Of a stretch of 64,000 bases of DNA, positions 1 to 13,900 are shown in pieces. Source of the DNA: Gossypium raimondii (lineage: Eukaryota > Streptophyta > Magnoliopsida > Malvales > Malvaceae); the NCBI RefSeq assembly GCF_025698545.1, contig NC_068569.1:3596001-3660000 (forward strand). Reading direction: 5' to 3'. The translations under genes and the position numbers were made by a program. Positions within the stretch are counted from its first letter, which is position 1. Each line of letters begins with the position of its first letter. The notes below the pieces were generated by a model. It ran no database searches and was not told the origin of the DNA. It worked only from the letters and a program-made list of their open reading frames with translations.

Positions 1-2006
1 AGTCTTAGCTTGTGCATATTCACTCTTTTGTTTGCACCGGAAGTGGACGAAGATATTTCAAGAAAGTAAAAATGTCCATTCAAAAATCGGGCCCATTCAA
101 CAGGATATATACTCCTTACAGCGTGGAGTTTTTATAACCAGCTCACTGTCTCATCATCCTATCCACCCATCACTCTACAGATTGGCTCATCATGCGGCGT
201 CTACTTAGACCCATAGGGATTGGCACTCCTCTATTATTACTACTACATACACCTGATGCTAATGTATGATACTATGTTTTTTTTTAAACATTTACCCCCA
301 AAAATAAAAAGGTTTTTTAAGGGATAAATCAAATTGTTTACTGGTTTGGGAAATAAATATAATATCTATCTAAGATTAAAGAGCAAAATTTAAAGAAAAA
401 TTTCACATTAGAGAAGTATCATATTGTGTTATCAGTTGATAATTTATACATTACTAATACATTGTGAATTATATGTATTATCTGGATGAGTACATACAAC
501 ATTTTTAATTACTATAAAATAGCAATTATATGATGGGGAAGACGTTCTTTTTTTCTTTTTATCTAAAGTAAAGAAGTTGTTAAACAAAAAAAAAAAAAAA
601 AAACCCAAGGTAAAGGGGTTGTCCAATGTTGAACTTGTGAGTCTGTGACGTCATGTCAACAAAGAATTAAGGTAAATGATAACTTAATTGGTTGAATAGC
701 AAAATATTTCCATTAATTTGAACTCTTAATTAATAATAGGATTACAGTTTGAATTTGGATAATTTGGTCTTCCTTTTTATAAAAAATAAGATATTTGCTT
801 TTTAGCCACTAATAATTTTAAATATTCACATACATCTTGTTAATTAGTGAGGTAAATAAAGAAAAAAGATGATGGTAGAGAAAAAGGGGAGGAGAGGTGA
901 AAGTTGGGAGAGATGTTATTGTTTATAGAAAAGAAAGAGAATTTAGAAAGAATAAATGTCTATGTAATTACTTGTGAGTTGTTTGTATGGTCTTTTTATA
1001 GTGGGATGCAAACTTGGATACGTGTCTTACGGTCACTGACATAGAAGTCTGATTTGATACTCTTAGCAGTGACGATAGTGACACATTTTAGGATGAGGCG
1101 TTTTAGGGTGACTAGCAATCAACTATCTTGAGCCTCTGCGTGGTCCTTATATAGTCTTAATAAAGATGTCTCTTTCCAAAGTTCGTCGAGTTAAGGTTTA
1201 CAAATTAACCTTGAGTTCGTAACATCGTTGGTTCAATTGAAAGATACACGTCTAATTTTCTATGAGTACACTGTAAGGTCTACAAGGTATGTTGAGAGGT
1301 CAGCGAGGATGTGAGATATAATACACCCTTAGATTAATCATATTGTATACCCATTATGTGAGAAAAAAAACTTTTGAAGCAGTGATAATTTTTTTTATAG
1401 AATATAAACATTTTTATTAAAAATAAATAAAAATCATATGAAATAATCACCTTTATGTATATAACAAATAATTAAATTGATGAAGTATCAAGATTTTTTG
1501 AATTAATGTCAATTAACTCATAATTACTAAAATTCAATCAACACTTAACTAATAATAATATATAGGTAAATCCAATCTTATTGAAGTCAAAGTCTAAAAT
1601 TATAATGAGCATAGAAAATGGAGAAAAAAAGGGAGCAAAGCATGCAGGGAGGTATGACAAAGACAACACACTGTATATTCCTTCGAGAAAGAAATGGTGG
1701 GGTCTCCCTCAATACCATACCTCCCATTTCCAGAGAGTGTCGCACGAGCACAACATTTGTGTACCCTTAGCTACTCCCTTTCCCCACTATGCTCTCTATT
1801 CTTATCTACATCTCTCTTCAGTTTTGTTTAACCCAATCTCTCTTTCATCAATGACTTACCTCTACCTTATAATCGTATTTAAGTATATTATATATTAATT
1901 TATACATATTTATGGTTTCCCCCACCCCCTTTATTTGTAACTCCTTTCTATTTGCTTTTTAATGTGTAAAAGGGGATGTCCTTTTCTCTCTTTGGGGGGG
2001 GGGGGC

Positions 2007-2053
<47 letters not shown>

Positions 2054-3462
2054 AGAATCCAAGATAATAATGATATAAACAGTGAGTCCAAACAAAAAGG
2101 GGGGTTGAAGAAATGTGCTTTAACGTAAGCCATTTGATGATAATTTTTATTCCCTTTTCTCTGCCCAGTATCCCTCTCTACTTTTACTATACACTCTACA
2201 GTTACCATTGGAATTGGACACATTATTTTCCTTTCCTTCTTTTCTCTTCGTTCACAGTTCACACTTGATATGAATAAAAATCAAAGTATTTAATAAATAT
2301 AATATAAAAATAATACTAATAAAAAAATTTAATTTAATAATTCCTGATGTGAATTCAATAATTTTTTATTAGATATAAATGCATCTCAATTCATAATTTC
2401 TTCTCACGAACTCTTACATAACAAATTAAATGCGGACACACAGTCTAGTTAATTACTAGCTTTGAGTGCATTAATAATAATTTTTATTCACTCCAGGTTT
2501 ACTTTGCTAGTCAAAGCCTAATCCATGGTATTTCTGATTATTATTATTATTATGACACTGGTTTAATCTCACTTCATTGCATCTTCTTTGGACCCAAAAT
2601 TATTATTTTGACCAAGAAAGGATGGGTGGATTATTGGCAATAATAACATATTTGCAAGGGCTAAAAACGTGGTTTTACTTTCATCAAACATCAAGATTAC
2701 ACTTGATTATAATGTTGAAAACTCAATCTGTAATCTGGGTATACAATAATGAAGTTTCACTAGAAAAATATAAAATAAAAGGGAACATAAGCATGCATAT
2801 AAGTGAGCCAGGTCACATTCTAGTAAATAATTAAGTTGAAACATAAAAACATGAGGTCATAAAATCAAATATAGAAAAAGGTTAATCAAAACAAAGCTTT
2901 TTCAACGGTTACAGAAATGAAATCCCAGTTTCAGTCAAAAGAGCATATTGTTGGTAATATCCGACAAAATCAGAGCTTTTTCTTTTTCTTCTTTCCACCA
3001 TATGTCCCTGTTTTCACTTTCAACCGTTCGATGTTTCAAGGCAAAGTCAAGTTGCAATCTTGTAATTATTTGTTAATTCAATGCCCATTTCCCCATTACC
3101 ATCTATTTATACAGTCTCTGATCAACTCTCTCACCCTACCATCTTCACTTCAATAGTTGCAAAAAAGGGGGAAAAAAATACATACATTTTTCTTCTTCTC
3201 TGTGGGAAAATCCCACTAATATTTGAAATTTTCTGTTATCTAATGATTACATTTAGGTATCTTACTATACATTTCACTCATATTTTATTGTCGTTTAAGA
3301 TTTAAATCTTTCTATGCATGTTGTTTTGTTAATTAGTCTCTCCTTTTGATTGAATATATAGGTTCATGCACATATATATAATATATGTGATAAAGTATAA
3401 CCTTTTGTTTAATTGATATATGTATGTATGTATTGATCATTTATTTTTTTGCCTTCCCAAAC
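1..3462. other. Upstream intergenic region, no gene recognised
   Basis: AT-rich non-coding DNA with homopolymer runs and short unsupported reading frames. The frames at 1581-1898 and 1948-2262 have no recognisable domain; the second is largely a translation of a GA microsatellite. The last 500-600 bases probably hold the promoter and leader of the SKM1-like gene: they contain pyrimidine-rich stretches near 3180-3200 and precede a good splice acceptor at 3463-3464. The stretch at about 1010-1330 is less AT-rich than its surroundings and could be an old repeat, but I could not assign a family. Confidence 0.6.
1994..2048. repeat. Poly-G run next to an (AG)20 microsatellite
   Basis: A run of 12 G (1994-2005) is followed after four bases by about 20 uninterrupted AG dinucleotides (2009-2048), and then by another short G run. 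The neighbouring bases give no sign of coding. Perfect dinucleotide tracts of this length usually vary in length between individuals. Confidence 0.95.
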
Positions 3463-3520
3463 AGCTTGGGATCCCTGGAGTTATATCAAAGATCATCTAA
3501 GGTATCATCAAAGTAAAGAT
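3443..3520 (+). promoter_or_regulatory. Likely 5'-UTR intron acceptor and short leader of the SKM1-like gene
   Basis: A T-rich tract at 3441-3450 leads into TTCCCAAACAG, ending at 3464, which is a convincing plant 3' splice site. The 56 bases after it carry no ATG before the one at 3521. I read this as the end of a leader intron followed by the rest of the 5' UTR. The upstream donor was not identified. The open frame extends upstream of 3521 only without an ATG, which supports starting translation at 3521. Confidence 0.4.
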
Positions 3521-6500
3521 ATGGCAAAGACAGGAGCTCAAGCAAGTCCAGTTGTAGTGTTCTCCATGTTCATGTTGTTCATAGTCTTGTTTTTCAGTTT
3601 TGTCGTGTCTGATAATGGTAAAGAAGTTGAGATTCTTTTGTCTTTCAAGTCTTCGATCTATGACCCTTCTGGTTTCCTCTCAAACTGGGATTCCTCAGCC
3701 ACTTTTTGCCAGTGGCACGGCGTCACTTGCAATAATAATCTCTCTCATGTCGACAAACTGGATCTTTCTGCTAAAAACTTAACTGGTAAATTAGTTTCCT
3801 CCTCGATTTTCCATTTGCCTTTTATTCAAACTTTGAACATCTCCAACAATCAGTTTTACGATGAAATTCCCGAGGATATATTTTCTTCTTCATCTTCTTC
3901 ACTTCGGTTTCTCAACCTTAGTAACAATAATTTCACCGGTCAAATACCAAGCGGTTCCATTCCTGGTCTCGAGGTATTGGATCTTTCAAACAATATGCTT
4001 TCCGGAAAAATCCCACCAGAAATCGGATCGTTTTATAGTCTAAAATTTCTTGATCTGGGTGGGAATGTTTTGGTTGGGGAAATTCCAGTCTCGATAACAA
4101 ACATCACCGGTTTGCAGTTCTTGACTTTGGCTTCAAATCAATTAGTCGGCCCCATTCCACATGGATTAAGCAAAATGAAGAGCTTGGAGTGGATATACGT
4201 TGGCTACAACAATCTGTCGGGTCAAATTCCTGAAGAAATTGGTATGTTGACTTCCTTGAATCATCTTGATCTTGTCTACAACAATCTCACCGGTGAAATC
4301 CCATCATCCCTGGGGAATCTCAGCGACCTTCAGTATCTTTTCCTTTACCAAAACAAGCTTACAGGTTCGATTCCAGACTCCATTTTTGGACTCAAAAAGC
4401 TGGTTTCTCTCGATCTTAGTGATAATTCATTATCTGGTGAGATCTCTGAACTCGTAATTCACTTACAAAACTTGGAGATTCTTCATCTTTTCGGCAACAT
4501 CTTTGCGGGTAAAATCCCCAAGGCTTTAACCTCTTTGCCTCGTCTTCAAGTCCTTCAGCTTTGGTCCAACAGATTGTCAGGTGAGATTCCAGAAAGTCTT
4601 GGAAGGAATAATAATCTCACGATTCTCGACCTCTCAACAAATAATCTCACGGGTCGGATACCAGATGGACTTTGCAGTTCGAGTCGGCTTTTTAAGCTCA
4701 TTCTTTTCTCAAATTCGCTTGAAGGTGCCATTCCAAAGAATTTGAGCACTTGCACGAGTTTGCAGCGAGTAAGGCTTCAAAACAATCGTCTGTCAGGCGA
4801 GTTATCCTCGGAGTTCACGAAGCTGCCTCTCGTCTACTTCTTGGATGTCTCGAACAACGATCTCTCCGGCAACATTGGAGACCAAGAATGGGACATGCCG
4901 GCGCTTGAAATGTTGAGTTTGGCAGGAAACAGGTTTTCCGGAAGGTTGCCTAACTCATTCGGGAGCCAAAAGATTGAGGACCTGGACTTGTCAGGGAACG
5001 GATTTTCAGGTACAATTCCACGTAGTTTCGGAAGTTTAACGGAGCTCATGCAATTCAGCCTATCTGGAAACAAGCTAATCGGTGAAATCCCCGAGGAATT
5101 ATCTTCATGCAAGAAGCTCGTGAGTCTAGACTTGAGCCATAACCAACTCAGTGGCCAAATTCCATCAGGTTTCGCTGAAATGCCAGTTCTTAGTCAGCTT
5201 GACTTGTCGGGCAATCAATTATCTGGTGAAGTTCCACCGCAGTTGGGGAAGATGGAATCACTGATTCAGGTGAATGTTTCTCACAACCATTTACATGGTA
5301 GTTTACCATCTACCGGGGCCTTTCTCGCTATAAATTCAAGTGCAGTTTCCGGTAATGATCTTTGTGGTGGAGCTGAAACGAGCGGTTTACCACCATGCAA
5401 GAAGGTTAAGAATCTGAATTGGTGGTTCTATGTTGCTTGCTCACTCGTTGCTTTAGTTTTGCTTGCGTTTGCTGCTTTTGGCTTCATATTCATTCGAAAA
5501 AGAAACAATTTGGAGCTGAAGAGAGTGGAAAACGAAGATGGAATCTGGGAATTACAGTTCTTTGATTCCAACGTTTCAAAGTCAGTAACAGTCGATGATA
5601 TTACACTCTCTGCAAAACAAGTAAATGGTATTTGCAGAGGCAATAAATCGTCTGCAAATGATTTCCAATTCGTGGTGAAAGAAATGAACGATGTCAACTC
5701 AATTCCATCGAGTTTTTGGTCTGAAATCAAACAACTCGGCAAGCTTCAGCATCCAAATCTTGTTAATCTGATCGGAACATGCCGGTCGGACAAGAATGCA
5801 TATTTGGTTTACGAGTACATAAAAGGGAAACTTTTAAGTGAAATCCTTCACGAATTAACCTGGGAAAGACGGCGTAAAATCGCCATGGGGATTGCCAAAG
5901 CTCTTAAGTTTTTGCATTCTTACTGTTCACCAAGTATAATTGTGGGAGACATGTCGCCGGAGAGAGTTATCGTCGACGGAAAAGATGAACCTCGCCTACG
6001 ATTAAGCCTTCCCGGGCTACTTTCAACGGAAAACAAAGCCTTCATTTCTTCGGCGTACGTTGCCCCAGGTACGTGAACAATAATAATACATAATAGTATA
6101 GACTTTTTTTTTAATTGAAAATTTCCCTGTTTAACTGTGAGAATAATAGTGCAATGTCAACTTAATTATGTAATCCTGTCGCATATGAAAATTTTTTCTT
6201 GGCAATTTATAATTAGTCAAAGCAGAAATTATGAGATATTATTATGTCTGGCTCTTAGATACTTCAAACAATAACTTTAAAGCATTTTATCATAATTTAT
6301 TTTATAAAAGAATATATATGAATCTTAATGGTTAGGTGCTTAGACACTTGAACTTCAACAAGGTTTTACATATTAAAGGAAAACAATTTATTCATATAGT
6401 AGATATTGAGTTAATAATATTTTTCTACAAATCCATGCACGTGCAGGTTGCTAATGTATGTATATTTATTTTTATTTTCTTTTCTCCTATAATATATTTG

Positions 6501-6875
6501 GCAGAAACCAGAGAAAGCAAAGATATGAGTGAAAAGAGTGATATATATGGATTCGGCTTGATTCTGATAGAATTATTAACGGGGAAAAGCCCTGCGGATG
6601 CTGAATTTGGAGATCAGCACCAAAGCATGGTAGAGTGGGCCCGTTATTGCTACTCAGATTGTCATCTTGATATGTGGGTTGATCCCATGATCAGGCCAGG
6701 CCATGCATCCGACGTCAACCACAATCAGATCGTCGAAACCTTGAACCTAGCTCTCCATTGCACCGCGGGTGACCCCACCGCTCGCCCCTCCGCAACCGAT
6801 GTATCCAAAACTCTACAGTCTGCTTTCAGAATAACTTCCTGTGTTTCAACCCTAAAGCTCTCTTCATCTGTTTAG
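3521..6875 (+). CDS. SKM1: SKM1-like LRR receptor-like protein with a degenerate kinase domain
   Basis: Two coding exons, 3521-6068 and 6505-6875, joined across a 436-bp GT-AG intron; the join gives AYVAPETRES in frame and a 972-aa protein. Seen: an N-terminal signal-peptide-like segment (about residues 10-30), an LRRNT cap (CQWHGVTC), some twenty plant-type LRRs, a membrane segment at about 634-657 and a cytoplasmic kinase-like domain to the end. The kinase looks inactive: there is no glycine loop, GDMSPE replaces the HRD region, and RLRLSLPG stands where DFG is expected. The VAIK-type lysine (VVKEM) and APE motif remain. Known: the Arabidopsis relative SKM1 perceives CLE45 in pollen tubes. 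The length matches the family (about 960 aa). Start: the ATG at 3521 is the first in frame. Orthology is by recognition; a close paralogue is possible. Confidence 0.9.
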
Positions 6876-9800
6876 GCTTCTTTATAATTATATATTATAT
6901 ATTATATATAGCATGATTTTGTTCAGAATTTTTGTTTTTTGGGTTAATTTCCTTTTTGGTTTTATGGTTTCTAGTTGTAAGTTATTAAAATGATTGTCGT
7001 CGTCACTCAAATGTTCTGTTTGATGGTATGCTAAATACATACTATTGAGTGTAAAATGTAGATAAATCAAACGCAATTATATATGAATTACAATTTTGTT
7101 TCTTCACAGATTGTAGAGTATAAATATATATATATCTTTGGAGGTCTTCTATATGCTTCCATGGCTCAAAGATTTAAAAAGAAAAACCCATAGCCTGTAA
7201 TAAATGAAGTAATTATAAATGTTAAATCTAGTGTTAGATTTTAAAAATCTAATTATACGAAGGGTTACTAGCTAGTAAGTGGATATCCTACTGGCAAACC
7301 CACTCTTTGGGGTGAAAAAAAGATATTGAAATCCCATTTTTTGGAATGGAAGAGAAAACCTGATATGCAGAGACCATTGTTTTCTTTTTTATCTTCTTTT
7401 ACAGCTTGTTTTTTAGACATTGAAAATGGCATATAAGGATCAGACAGAATTCACATGGATTTGGGACTCAACACCATGGCCTACTTCCTCCATTTCCATT
7501 TCCTTTTATCTTCCCTTATTCTTGTAGTAATTTCGACCCTTTTCACACTTTTGTTTTGTAAATATTAGCCAGCTCAAAACAAAACACTGCTCGCTAATTT
7601 CCTTTCATGCCCATGGAAAAAGAAACTAGAGAGTTCAAAACTTGTTCACTTTCTCGTTTGCAATAACCAAGTTGTTGACGATATATAACGTTGAAGTGGG
7701 TTTATTGGTATCCTACAATGACTTGCAAAAGATCTTCTGCTCTTATCCAGAGAAGGGCAACGCACGCCTTGTTTGTTCTTTTTCTGGTCCCATTATATAA
7801 AAAAATTGTTTAATATAAGACATGCTTGGCTGCTTGTTTACACCAAAAGTCTAAAGTTAGATCACAAAGGGAATTGGGGCCTTCTTCCCTATAGCCTTAC
7901 AGATCGATTGATTGAGAAAATGGAGTTTCCACAATCTATAAATGTTTGACCCTTAGAGTTTGGTTTGCATGTGAAAAATTTTGCTTTCAACGGCAGTGAA
8001 AAGCTTGGTTTCACCACGCGCGCCCAGAAGCTATCGATTAGGTCAAACAGCTAGAAAACAGGGACATTGCTCATGCTTCAATGGTGGACCACTGTCTGTA
8101 CTAAATTCCTGATGTCTTGATGATGATATTGTTTGGCTTATTGTCGGAACACTCTTTTGGAATTGAAAAAAAAAGGCCAAAATGGTACTCTTTTAACAAT
8201 CCCATATATTCATATGTAAAAAAAGGTAGCTTGAGCCATTGAGGTATAAAGGCAAACTGGTATAAAATGACTGCCTTTTTTTCTCTTCACACATGACAGA
8301 CAATGATCAAAAGGGTTTTAATATTTCAATATCTGGTTTACGATGAAGTAAGAAAAAAAAAATCTTACAGGGGATTGGAATCCTTGGTTATAAGGATTTT
8401 TTAAAATTTTACAGCAATTGATTGTTTGATCTTTTTAATGAGATGGGGCTCATTTCTTTTTTCTGACCTTTCTTGTGACAAACTTTTGCCTTCAAAGTGG
8501 CAATGATGATGTTGAAGTTTTTTATTTTTATTTATTTTGTTTTTTATCTTTGTTGTTTTTCACTTCCATTCTCTGTAAGTAATGATAGCATTGACAAAAC
8601 CCTTTTTTTTTTCTTTTTATCTTTTAGCCAATCAGAACTATCATGGGGGAGATCGGAGCTCACATTGTTGGAAGATTCCATCGCTAAAAGATCAAACTTT
8701 AGGCTTTAAGCATTAAAAATAAAAAAAACTTTGTGTGATGTTTCATGGAGCAAACCAGCTCAATTTTGCTGGCAGAGTTTGTTTTTTCGTAACGTTGTTT
8801 ATCTCAAAAGCTTCAAGATATCAATTATGGTTTTTTCTTTCTTGGAGACCATGCAAAAAAGTCTCTTCGATCGGCTGCTTTCTTCTATTAAGAAAAAGCT
8901 CCTTTTCTCTTCTCCAAAAACTTATTTTCCTTTCTTTGATTCAATGGGGCATAGCTGGTGATCTTCTCTTTCAAATTATTTTCCGTTTAGATTTCAAAAT
9001 TCCAAAAGTTTTTCTTTTTTGCACATCACAAGAAGGGAAAGTTTTTACATATCTTAACAACAACCCACTTAGCAACATCTATGGAGTTCTTGATATAGGA
9101 GAAATGAAAAAGTGGGATGATTTTTGCAGTTTCAATTTGACCAATTATTAGCAATAAAGGGTTTTTTCTTTTTTATTTAAAACCCTGTTTTGCTGACATT
9201 TTTGTTATATCATGCTTAGCCAAGGCCAGCTTCCATTAGCCTTTTTTATCAAGGGCTTAAATCACAGCCATTGAGTTATATAAATGGAAGACCACCTTTT
9301 TGTAATTGGAGAAACTACTGTTTCTAACAGGTATGAATCATTTCAAATTTGTCTAAGATAATGTCAAAATTATTCATCAAAAAGGTTATTAATCTGTTTT
9401 TAAGACTGTCTCATAACTTTATTATCCCACAAGCCTTTTGTTCCTCATAGATTCCGGTGTAGGATCAACCACATCAAATCAGTCAACTAACTGATAAATG
9501 ATTTGTGTTGATATTTCGAATTCAAACTTGCACAGTTTCTTTTTGTTATATTAAAAAACCCTAGTCCCTGCAAGTTCTTAAAACATCATTTTCATTCATA
9601 TGTAACATTTCTAGGACTGCTATATATCTATAGATAGTTTATCAGGGGCTTGAAGTACTATTTATCACTAGTCATGTTAATTTGTTAACTAATTATTGAA
9701 GTTTTACTATAAAACAAATGGAACATGGTGTAACACTGCAACCAATAACATCAAGAAATGGGTTTTGAATGATTCAATAGAGTAGGTACTGTAGATGTAC

Positions 9801-10990
9801 TTCATAGATATAAGGTTCAAGTTTTATCCATGAATAAAAATAATCTTGAAATGATCATTAGTGGATGAAGGTGATGAAAGATTACAAGGATTGACATTGA
9901 CTCAAGATGTGAAAGAAATTTAGACTAATCATGATACTGCATATCAGTCTATAAACATGGAAAAATGATGTTAATGGTCAAATATGGTGGAAGGATATGG
10001 AAGATTTGATAATCATATTATTATTTTTTAGTGGAAGTCTTTAGCGAAGCGCATTGTAAGTTAGGAGGATGACAAATTCTGTTTTCCAAGTGTACAATAA
10101 AGGGGGAAAAGAAAAGAATAAAGGGTGAAACTCAGTATTGAATCTGAAGCAAAAGTATGAATAGAGATAACTTAATCATGGTGGGGTTGAGAATTCCTTA
10201 TCTGATTTTACACATTTCAAGAACTTTTTTTGTTCATCCAGCAATAGCAGATTTGACTGATATGTTTGGCCATTTAAGGGATATAAAATCAAATATGGAT
10301 GAGTAACATCATAGGCATCTATGGCTAGATTCCATGTTAGATGCTCTCAGCTTCTTCTTTGGAAAAAAAACATTAATTGTCACGGTGAAATGACATGCAT
10401 ATCAATACTTGTCATGGATCAAGAAAATTATGCCCAAGGAAGATGAACCATAGGCATTGGATTTGAGGTCTTTTTGTATTGCAATTGTGGTAGTTTCACT
10501 TTCATAGGCTCTTAGACATTGTCTGCAACAGTTCAACAGCTTGAAGAAAAAGAAGTGAGGCATCATTGAAGAGTGGGTCACAGGCAATTGCTAGTAAACC
10601 GGCATTCAACGAAAAGACATCCAATGAAACAAGGGGTGGAGCAAATATTCTCAAAAGAGAACTCCATGATTGAGTTTTAAATACAAAGAAAGGAGGAAAA
10701 GCTGAAAAGTACTGGAAAAAAACATAAAAATGGGCATCGATAGTGATCAATGAATTAAAGCATGAAGAAGCAAAATACAAAAAAAAAAAAGAAAAAGAAA
10801 AAAAAAGGGGTATAACCAAAATCAATGCCCCCTCCCTGGAGAAATACCATTAGGTTCAACATTCTTGTAATAGTATCATTCCATCATAAGTTAAAAGGTT
10901 TCTACAAACTAAAAAAGACTAAAATAAATTGAAAAAGGGAAGTTCTTCTAATCTAGTTGATACCTACATCCTATCTTCTCTGCTAATTTT
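6876..10990. other. 4.1-kb intergenic stretch between SKM1-like and HB8-like 3' ends
   Basis: The two flanking genes converge here. The sequence is AT-rich and full of T- and A-runs. A 138-codon frame at 8735-9151 overlaps a 76-codon frame in another phase; neither shows a domain, and the composition resembles the surrounding non-coding DNA, so I do not call a gene. The first hundred bases are probably the SKM1-like 3' UTR (ATATT-type repeats at 6885-6910). The last few hundred are probably the HB8-like 3' UTR. No hairpin matching a miRNA I know was seen. Confidence 0.6.
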
Positions 10991-13900
10991 TCATACAAAA
11001 GACCAGTTGACGAACATGAAGCAGATACAGTGAGCATTTTCTTCATCATTTACCACTTTCCAAGCCACTGCTCTCTCATAGGAGATTGGTCTCCCCATGC
11101 TTGACAAGCAGATACCACCTTGAAGGCACATAAAACCCTGCTCAACCATAACAATGATGAATAGAATCATTATCAACTATTATGATCAACCTTATATATA
11201 TTGTTTTCACTTATCTATATCATACTAATATATATACCTGCTGCATTACTTGTGGGAACTCTGCAAATAGGGCTTTTCGTCCATTGTCATCGAAAATCTT
11301 CTCCAAACTTATGTCCTGAAGTGCTACCAAGGTTGTTTCAAGCATGTCCAGTCCTGCTTGATTAGCAAATGTGAAAACTGGTAGTGCCTGCATATATTAC
11401 CAAGCAGGTTATGTTTAATATAAAGCAAGGTGGGGGTAATAACGGAATGATGAGGAAACAATTATTTTAGTTAATTTTCTGTAATTGTAGCTCACTAAAG
11501 CACATGAGCAGTTAGGAAGATTGTGAAAAGTATCGTTCTGTTATCAACAAGACAATTGCCAGACTACCTTCAAAGAGCAGCATAGAACTGCATCAGTGTG
11601 ATGCCAAAGCGTTTTTAGAATGGATTCACTTCCTTCGTATTCAAGCAGCTCCACTCCTAGATAACACCTGCAAAGAGATGAACAATCCGAAAATATTGAT
11701 TAGCCTGAGTCTAGAATGACATGATAGATATTAACAACCAAGAATTCGGTTCACAATAATGAGAAATGGGGATGAAAATGAATTGATTGACACACCTATA
11801 GCTCTGACAAATCCAACGACCAAGTGTCTGTGCTTCAGGAGTACCAGGAGGTGTTCGAAAACCAGCATGAGAGCCGAAGTTGGAGGGAGAGAGTGCCAAT
11901 GCCACCCTTTGAACCGAGGCAATGATACTACGGACATACTGTCGAGCCATGGTTGCCACATTTTCTTGAAGGTGGATCTCATATACAAACTGGAATGCTA
12001 TTGTCATCACAGACTTTGTGCTTCCATTACGACCAGAGTTATCACCGGTTGATCTGTTTCCAGCAGCTCCAACTTCAAGAGTAGAGGCAAGGTCAAGTGT
12101 ACGATTTGGACTGGATGCATCCTACATTACATTTAAATTCGTTTAGTAAGAAACTAAAGCGAGAAAAGACGACAATAAAGACAGAATTTTTGATAATATC
12201 ATGCATGATAAACACTTACCATTCCAGAATCAAGAGGGATAATGCGGAAACCAGAAGGAATAATAGGCGCATCATCAGAGAATGAAGCATCAATGGGGGC
12301 AAAGGTGAGTTCAGCACAAGTCCCAACTGCATTCTCATCAACTCCACTACAAAGCTGACAGAATCACAGAGGAAAGAGATTATATATTGCAAGAAATGAG
12401 AACAAAACATTTTCCCATGCCATAAAATAAAGGAATTGTGTTGGTGAAAACTCAAGTACCTGCAAGAGGAAGATATCACCAGGCATGATCATGTCTTCTC
12501 GATAATGACCCATATTTTCAAGCTTAATGACCTCCATGAACTACAACAGAAAGTGAACAATCTTTTAGGATACCTTGTGCCTATTGATCCCCAAGGATTA
12601 TACACTAATTGCCAAATTACTTACCTCTTCATGCTCAATAGTATGAGCTAGTGGAAGAATGACCTGACCCCCAAAACTTCCACCTCGAGCTACTGGCAAA
12701 CCACAGGGACCAGCTTTGACAGCAGCAGCAGAGTAAGCATCAATACCACTGTCCGCCCACTCTGATCGATGTTCTCGCAGGAATCTGAGTAGTATGGCTG
12801 GAGGCACATTCTACAAATAAAACAAAAGCGCAGGTTCATAAAAACGAAACAAGTATTCTGTTCATTGAGTCCTCTAGATCTTCAATGAATCTTATTATAC
12901 CAATGACTTGTTATATCAATGAATGTTTATCTTGTGGTCATGTGATAACAAAATTGGGAAGGGAAAACAGTTTTGTTTTGTTTCATGTCTATAGATCTTA
13001 AGCTGTTATTGACATGCTTTCAACACATTTAGAAGCTTACCTGGAGTAACATGGATGCTTTGGCACATAGAATTGCATTGCCCATTGAAGGAAATCCATT
13101 ACCGTAAGAAAGATTTATGCCCATCATCTTGCTAGGAGATGAGTTCACAAGGAGGGTAACATCATCAACACCGTCACTTTCCAACATGGACCATCCTTCA
13201 TCAGCAAACCCATTAACAGCCTCATTAAATCCCCTGGACAATGCAATATGTTAGTTTCCCATCTATCAAGAATCAATCTACTACTGCACAAAAATATGTG
13301 AATTCTGAATAGTTGGATGAACATACTTGTTCAATTTCTGACTAAGTGCACGCAGGGCTGCAGGTCTTCTCCCCCAACCAGTAACATTTGGCTGAGATAT
13401 TTCTTGTGAAATCTGCCTCAAATGACGCAAGGCCTGCACAATATACAAGTTGATGTCTAGACAGTTTTGTAGAAGCAAATTAGATATAATACCACCGAGC
13501 ATAGATGCAAGGAATATATCTTACCGCCATTGTCGTCTGTTGAGCAAGCAATGTTGAGGACTCGTAAAGTGGGCGCAACACTTCGGGAACACTCCAAGGC
13601 TACAAATAAGCAAGTTGAACATTGAAACTATTGCCTCTTGCAGGGGAAAAAAGTAAAGTGTGCATGTTTAACAATAGAAGCAAGGTGATATACATACCTC
13701 CAAATCCATGTGATCAACTATGTGAATGATGGATCCTCCCCCTTCACAAGGTCTAATCAGATAACCACTAGGCAATAATTCTGCTCTCACGAAATTTGCA
13801 GCTGGCGGCATACTTGGACCATTCTGAGTGTTGTTAAGTGATCTTTCACATACCTAGCAGCATATCATAATTATAACAATCAGAATATAAAAAAATTTTC

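Noticed and set aside
1948-2262. Possible small minus-strand protein
   Set aside because: Much of it is a Leu-Ser run translated from the AG microsatellite; nothing else in it looks like a protein.
3449-3520. N-terminal extension of 24 residues to the SKM1-like protein
   Set aside because: It would start at a TTG and run across a likely splice acceptor (AG at 3463-3464). The ATG at 3521 precedes a normal signal peptide.
8735-9151. 138-codon frame in the gap downstream of the SKM1-like gene
   Set aside because: No domain, T-rich composition like the flanks, and a competing frame over the same DNA. The frame is open at ATGATGTTTC, but no gene-like context is seen.
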